Part shown: in pieces, positions 60,042 to 64,000 of the stretch
Position numbering within the stretch: position 1 is the first letter of the stretch
How the letters are laid out: every line of letters begins with the position of its first letter
Source: Actinoplanes campanulatus
GTDB taxonomy: Bacteria; Actinomycetota; Actinomycetes; Mycobacteriales; Micromonosporaceae
DNA: 64,000 nucleotides
NCBI RefSeq assembly: GCF_014647795.1
Contig: NZ_BMPW01000015.1
Span: 207,278-271,277 of the forward strand
Reading direction: 5' to 3'
Position numbers and translations under genes: made by a program
The notes under the pieces: model-generated
Told to the model about the DNA's origin: nothing
The model's database searches: none
The model's input: only the letters and a program-made list of their open reading frames with translations

Positions 60042-60791
60042 ATGGATTGGCTGTCACCAGAGCGATACGCGTCCGAACTACCGGCGGAGGCCGCAAGACT
60101 CGCCACCGCGGCGTGCCGGCGGGAGCCCACGGCCGTGGTGCCCACCTGCCCCGACTGGACGGTGCGCGACCTGGTCACCCACGTCGGCACCGGTCATCGA
60201 TACGCGGCCGGCGTCATCGAGCGAGCCGCGACCGAGCCGGTGCCCTACCGGCTCGAGGAGGCGCCGGCGGACCAGGCGGCCTGGGGCGAGTGGCTCGCCA
60301 CCGGGGCCCGGCGGCTCACCGGCGCCGTCCAGGAGCGCGGCTTCGAGAGCCCGGCGTGGACCTTCCTTCCCGCCCACCAGACCGCCGGCTTCTGGCTCCG
60401 CCGGATGCTGCACGACGAGATCATCCACCGGTTCGACGCGGAGCCGGCCGGCGAAGTGGCGCCCGATCTGGCCGCCGACGGGATATCGGACCTGCTGCTC
60501 GTCTTCGCGGCGGCGACCGGCCAGGCGAGCACCGACCCCCGGTGGCGGCAGTTGACCGGCAGCGGCGAGTCACTGCTGTTCAGCGCCACCGACACCACCG
60601 ATCGCTGGCACATCTCCCTGACCCCGTCCGGCATCGCCTGGCGCGCCGCCGAGGCGCCCGCCGACGTGACCTGCCGCGCCCCGGTCGCCGAACTGCTGCT
60701 CATCCTCAACCGCCGTCGCCCGCCCACCCCGGACCAGATCCACGGCGACCGCACCCTGCTCGACCGCTGGCTGGCCCTGACCCGCTTCTGA
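60042..60791 (+). CDS. Maleylpyruvate isomerase-like, mycothiol-dependent (MDMPI_N) protein
   Basis: A 249-residue protein with an N-terminal DinB/MDMPI helical bundle. The metal-binding histidines lie in DLVTHVGTGHRYA and MLHDEIIHRFDAE. The opening WTVRDLVTHVG and the C-terminal beta domain (about 175-249) are typical of actinobacterial mycothiol-dependent isomerase/transferase homologues, many with unknown substrates. ATG 60042 is directly preceded by GGCGGATGG. No operon partner. Confidence 0.82.
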   Translation: MDWLSPERYASELPAEAARLATAACRREPTAVVPTCPDWTVRDLVTHVGTGHRYAAGVIERAATEPVPYRLEEAPADQAAWGEWLATGARRLTGAVQERGFESPAWTFLPAHQTAGFWLRRMLHDEIIHRFDAEPAGEVAPDLAADGISDLLLVFAAATGQASTDPRWRQLTGSGESLLFSATDTTDRWHISLTPSGIAWRAAEAPADVTCRAPVAELLLILNRRRPPTPDQIHGDRTLLDRWLALTRF

Positions 60792-60981
60792 ACCGGCCGC
60801 CTCCCGGAGCTGACCCTGCTGGTCATTTGGTCCGCTGTCCGTTCCTCCGGCTCGTTGCGCCGACCAGCGCACACGAAACGGCTTGCGTGGTCGCCCGGCC
60901 GCGTCATGGCGGCAGGCCGGGCACACGAACGGCACGACGTGAGCACCCGCCGGGCCCGACAGCGCGGGCGGCCGGGTGGGG

Positions 60982-62328
60982 TCAGGCCTGGGGAAGTACT
61001 CGGGCGATCTTGATCGTGGTGTTCGAGCCGGCGGCGGCCGGGTAGGCGGCGCTGCCGTCGCTGTACGGCTTGAAGGCCTGGTAGGCGTGGTCCTTCACGG
61101 CGATCGACAGGCGCCCGCCGACCGCCTTGCCGGTCCCGGCGTCGTAGACCTGCGCGCCCATCGACGAGCCGGACTGCCAGGAGAGGAGCATCCGGTTCGG
61201 GCCGTAGGAGACCAGGTGCGGGTGGGCCGACGAGATCCCGGTCCGGACGGTGCTCGTGGACCTGCCGGTGGTGAACTTCTCGAGGCGGACGCCGCCGCCC
61301 TGGCTCCACGCGGTCCAGTAGCCCTTGGACTTCGCGAGGACCAGGTCGCCGCCGAAGAGGGTGCCGTCGCAGGTGCCTGCGGCCACCGTGCGGTAGGGGT
61401 CGGGCTGGGCGATCCGGCAGGCGTTGTCGGTGGCGCAGACCGTGACGAACCGTTTGGTACGCGGGTCCCAGACGATCCGGGACGTCCAGGCGTGGCTGCA
61501 CCCGACCTCGAAGGCGTCCTTGTGCCCGCTGACCAGCTTGCCGGCCTTGGTGACCACCTGCATCCGGTCGCCCTCGTGCACGTCGACGCAGTTGCCGTTC
61601 TTGACGGTGATCGCCACCCCGAAGTAGGCCGCCCAGTCGGAGCCGTTAGTGGCGAGGCGGCCGTGGTGCTGGTACCACCAGATGAAGCGGGCGCCGTCGT
61701 CGTACCCGGTGCGGCCGCTGGTCAGGTTGGTGACCTGGCGTTCCCAGACCAGCTTGCCGTTGTTGTCGAAGCGGATCATGTGCATGGTGTTGCACGGGCT
61801 GGACTCGCCGCCGCAGAGCGGGCCGCTGCCGCAGGCGCCCTTGCGGGTGAGCAGGATGACCCCGCCGTTCGCGTCGGCTTGGACGTCCTGGAGGTCGATG
61901 CCGGTGAAGCTGGTGGTGGCGCCGGTCAGCTTGTCGTCGCAGCCGAGCCGGCCGAGGTGGACCCTGCCGTCGGTGCCGAGCCAGGCGAGCCAGGAGCCGC
62001 CGTCGGGGCGGGCCGCGATGGCCATCGGCAGCTTCTCGGTGTCGCCCTCGCCGCCGTAACCGACCACCTTGGCGGGCAGCCTGATCGGGGTGACGGTGGC
62101 GACCGGCTTGGCGGAGACCTTCCGGGCGCAGGCGCCGGCGGTCTTCACCGTGGCGCTCGGGGCGGCCGAGGGCGCGGATGCCGAGGTGGCCGGCGCGGAG
62201 GGCGCGGCCGACGCGGTCGCGGGGGCGCCGGCGGAGGCGGGGGACGGCTCCGGAGCCGAAGAGCAGGCACCGACCGCGAGGACGGCCACGATCGCGGTTG
62301 TGACCGCTATCAGGCGACGGTTGAGCAT
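60982..62328 (-). CDS. Lipoprotein with predicted beta-propeller-like repeats
   Basis: A 448-residue lipoprotein. The signal peptide ends in a lipobox LAVGAC, so cysteine 22 would be lipidated. An Ala/Pro/Ser linker (about 23-65) leads to a beta-rich domain with recurrent strands such as GGSWLAWLGTDGRVHLG, GGVILLTRKG, WSQGGGVRLEKF and HLVSYGPNRMLLSW, which suggests a beta propeller. Several cysteine pairs (CGSGPLCGGESSPC) could form disulfides. I do not recognise a specific family or ligand. GAGGAAAAGG precedes ATG 62328. Confidence 0.78.
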   Translation of the reverse strand: MLNRRLIAVTTAIVAVLAVGACSSAPEPSPASAGAPATASAAPSAPATSASAPSAAPSATVKTAGACARKVSAKPVATVTPIRLPAKVVGYGGEGDTEKLPMAIAARPDGGSWLAWLGTDGRVHLGRLGCDDKLTGATTSFTGIDLQDVQADANGGVILLTRKGACGSGPLCGGESSPCNTMHMIRFDNNGKLVWERQVTNLTSGRTGYDDGARFIWWYQHHGRLATNGSDWAAYFGVAITVKNGNCVDVHEGDRMQVVTKAGKLVSGHKDAFEVGCSHAWTSRIVWDPRTKRFVTVCATDNACRIAQPDPYRTVAAGTCDGTLFGGDLVLAKSKGYWTAWSQGGGVRLEKFTTGRSTSTVRTGISSAHPHLVSYGPNRMLLSWQSGSSMGAQVYDAGTGKAVGGRLSIAVKDHAYQAFKPYSDGSAAYPAAAGSNTTIKIARVLPQA

Positions 62329-62479
62329 GTCCTTTTCCTCGATTGTTTTAAGTTTTTCTTAGGGGCGTCTTAATTGCACGCCAATGCGGCGCGCCGAGAG
62401 ACATTACCCGTTTTTCGCCCTCGATCAAAGGCGCACCTACCTGCTCATATAGATGCGACTTAATAGGAAGGAAAGCGAC

Positions 62480-62791
62480 TCAGGACAGCCCGAGCGCCGG
62501 CTTGCCCGGAACACTGGTCCCGGCGTGCAATTCGGCGAGGGCCCGGCGGGCGTCGACGGCGCCGTCCGCGGTGAGGCGATAGAACCGGCGCGCCGGGCGG
62601 CCCTGCTCGGCCGGGTCGATCTCCTCCCACCGGGCCTCGACCCAGCCGGCCTCCTGGAGGCGGTGCAGGATCGGGTAGAGGCTGCCACTGGCCAGCCCGG
62701 TGACCTGCATGAGCTCCAGACCGTACCGGTCGGCGCCCGGGTCGGCGAGCAGCGCGGCGAGGATCCGCGCGGTCGGAATCGTGATCCGCAT
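62480..62791 (-). CDS. PadR-family transcriptional regulator
   Basis: A 103-residue winged-helix repressor of the short PadR type: ITIPTARILAALLADPGADR, recognition helix GSLYPILHRLQEAGWVEA and wing ARRFYRLTADGAVDARRAL. Length is normal for the subfamily. The upstream sequence contains CTATCGAAACTCTACATAG (62801-62819), a partially symmetric site of the kind PadR proteins often bind next to their own gene. It sits upstream of the lipoprotein gene on the same strand and divergent from serine dehydratase, either of which could be its target. Confidence 0.85.
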   Translation of the reverse strand: MRITIPTARILAALLADPGADRYGLELMQVTGLASGSLYPILHRLQEAGWVEARWEEIDPAEQGRPARRFYRLTADGAVDARRALAELHAGTSVPGKPALGLS

Positions 62792-62800
62792 CCGGTCACT

Positions 62801-62819
62801 CTATCGAAACTCTACATAG
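62801..62819. promoter_or_regulatory. Candidate PadR operator
   Basis: The outer bases CTAT/ATAG are symmetric and the site lies 10 bp from the PadR start, but the inner symmetry is weak, so the call is tentative. Confidence 0.35.
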
Positions 62820-62917
62820 GGTCAAGCGCCGCCCTTCTGAACCCTGCGGTGATCGCTCACGTAACCAGTCCCATCGGCAGCCTCATCCCCCGCCCGCGAC
62901 GCCCGAAGGAGTGCATC

Positions 62918-64000
62918 GTGAGCTTCGACCAGCACATCTCCGTCTTCGACCTGTTCTCGGTGGGCATCGGCCCCTCCAGTTCGCACACCGTCGGCCCGAT
63001 GCGGGCGGCCCGTCTCTTCGCCGGCCGCCTGGCCGACGTTCCGGACGTTCCGGACGTTCGGAGCGTCCGCGCCGAGATGTTCGGCTCGCTCGGCGCGACC
63101 GGCCACGGGCACGGGACACCGAAGGCGGTTCTCCTGGGCCTGGAAGGCGACACCCCCGAGACGGTGGACGTGATCTCGGCGGACGCGCGGGCCGCCCGGA
63201 TCCGCGCCGACGGCCGGCTGCGGCTGCTGCGGGAGCGGGAGATCGACGTCGAGCTGGTCCTGCACCGCCGCCGGACCCTTCCCGGTCACCCCAACGCCAT
63301 GCGCTTCACCGCCTTCGGCGCCGACGGCGCGGAGCTGCTCGCCGAGACCTTCTTCTCGATCGGCGGCGGCTTCGTGGTTCAGGAAAACCATGCGGCGGTA
63401 CGGGAGACGCGCGGCCCGGTCCCGTACCCGTTCTCCTCGGCGGCCGAACTCCTGGCGCTCACCCGGACCACCGGCCTGTCCATCCCCCGGCTGATGCTGG
63501 CGAACGAGGAGACGCTGCGCACCGAGTCGGAGATCAGGTCGGGCCTGCTGGACATCTGGCAGGTGATGCGGGACTGCGTCGACGCGGGCCTGGACGCCGA
63601 GGGCGTGCTGCCCGGCGGCCTCAAGGTGCGCCGCCGTGCCGCCACCACGGCCCGTCAGCTGCGGGTGGCCGGTGAGCCGGCCGAGGTCGCGATGGAGTGG
63701 CTGACCGTCTACGCCATGGCGGTGAACGAGGAGAACGCGGCCGGCGGCCGGGTGGTGACCGCCCCCACCAACGGCGCGGCCGGCATCATCCCCGCCGTGC
63801 TGCGCTACTACCTGGACTTCGTGCCCGGCGCGGACAAGGAGGGCGTGGTCCGGTACCTGCTGACGGCCGGCGCGATCGGCCTGCTGTTCAAGCGCAACGC
63901 CAGCATCTCCGGCGCCGAGGTGGGCTGTCAGGGCGAGGTGGGCTCGGCGTGCGCGATGGCGGCGGCCGGGCTGGCCGAGGTGCTCGGCGGCACCCCGGAG
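62918..64000 (+). CDS. sdaA: L-serine dehydratase (L-serine ammonia-lyase), C-terminus outside window
   Basis: Converts L-serine to pyruvate and ammonia using a [4Fe-4S] cluster. The N-terminal beta domain opens [20 protein letters not shown], the diagnostic SSSHT motif. The catalytic domain includes VMRDC and the cluster cysteines in [16 protein letters not shown], plus [16 protein letters not shown] 62918 is preceded by GAAGGA and gives the expected N-terminus. About 360 residues lie in the window and no stop is reached; the usual length is about 455. Divergent from the PadR gene. Confidence 0.9.
   Translation, partial: MSFDQHISVFDLFSVGIGPSSSHTVGPMRAARLFAGRLADVPDVPDVRSVRAEMFGSLGATGHGHGTPKAVLLGLEGDTPETVDVISADARAARIRADGRLRLLREREIDVELVLHRRRTLPGHPNAMRFTAFGADGAELLAETFFSIGGGFVVQENHAAVRETRGPVPYPFSSAAELLALTRTTGLSIPRLMLANEETLRTESEIRSGLLDIWQVMRDCVDAGLDAEGVLPGGLKVRRRAATTARQLRVAGEPAEVAMEWLTVYAMAVNEENAAGGRVVTAPTNGAAGIIPAVLRYYLDFVPGADKEGVVRYLLTAGAIGLLFKRNASISGAEVGCQGEVGSACAMAAAGLAEVLGGTPE

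Noticed and set aside
1-64000. tRNA/rRNA genes, insertion sequences or phage genes
   Set aside because: No cloverleaf-like or rRNA segment, transposase motif or phage structural gene was seen in the gaps or frames.

Overview
The window is very GC-rich and densely coded, with frequent GTG/TTG starts. It carries a DivIVA/Wag31-type protein, mycothiol-linked DinB/MDMPI-fold proteins, a DUF574-type SAM methyltransferase, many TetR regulators and large secreted multidomain glycosidases. This points to a filamentous actinomycete, most likely Micromonosporaceae (Actinoplanes-like); the assignment is inferred from gene content only. I saw no tRNA, rRNA, CRISPR array, transposase or phage gene, so this reads as chromosomal sequence. 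About 52 protein genes are called; the first (AMP-ligase) and last (serine dehydratase) run off the window edges.

Region 1-11.9 kb is lipid and amine metabolism with local regulators. An acyl-CoA ligase follows an unusual SRPBCC-thiolase-crotonase fusion. Both are divergent from a TetR gene and an acyl-CoA dehydrogenase across an intergenic region with two matched operator-like palindromes. An aminotransferase, a methyltransferase and two more TetR/target divergent pairs (FAD amine oxidase; alpha/beta hydrolase) follow, each with a clear palindrome between the pair. Region 11.9-17.1 kb holds small regulatory or enzymatic proteins: DUF4265, a GNAT-cREC fusion, DinB, a WYL regulator and a DUF2231 membrane protein with a heptapeptide-repeat tail. 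It ends in an ~810 bp gene-free stretch with repeated GATCTTGG/CCAAGATC motifs.

Region 17.1-33.5 kb contains a membrane protein with two GGDEF domains, a matrixin-like secreted protease, an Xaa-Pro aminopeptidase, a secreted GH5 endoglycoceramidase-like enzyme, an exported beta-carbonic anhydrase, a thioesterase/HxlR pair, an arylamine N-acetyltransferase, an MFS transporter, an SGNH protein whose nucleophile serine is replaced by alanine, a J-domain membrane protein coupled to an unknown gene, and a flavin monooxygenase.

Region 33.5-41.6 kb is a polysaccharide-degradation locus. A 1610-residue protein with two GH43 modules has a TTA codon near its start and a LacI-type operator in its promoter. 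It is followed by a strong terminator and then a GH30 enzyme with its own 16-bp palindromic operator. The combination suggests attack on plant arabinogalactan-type polymers (inference). Region 41.6-46.4 kb holds a CHAT protease-STAND ATPase-TPR protein, resembling NLR-like bacterial conflict or defence proteins, divergent from a small membrane protein.

Region 46.4-64 kb contains a secreted M28 peptidase, Wag31-like DivIVA, a coupled MFS/membrane pair, a cell-surface protein, a Uma2 nuclease-fold protein, a FIST + GAF-GGDEF-EAL signalling pair, an aldehyde dehydrogenase, an intact SGNH hydrolase, cytochrome oxidase subunit I with a strong terminator, an MDMPI-type protein, a lipoprotein, a PadR regulator and the start of L-serine dehydratase.
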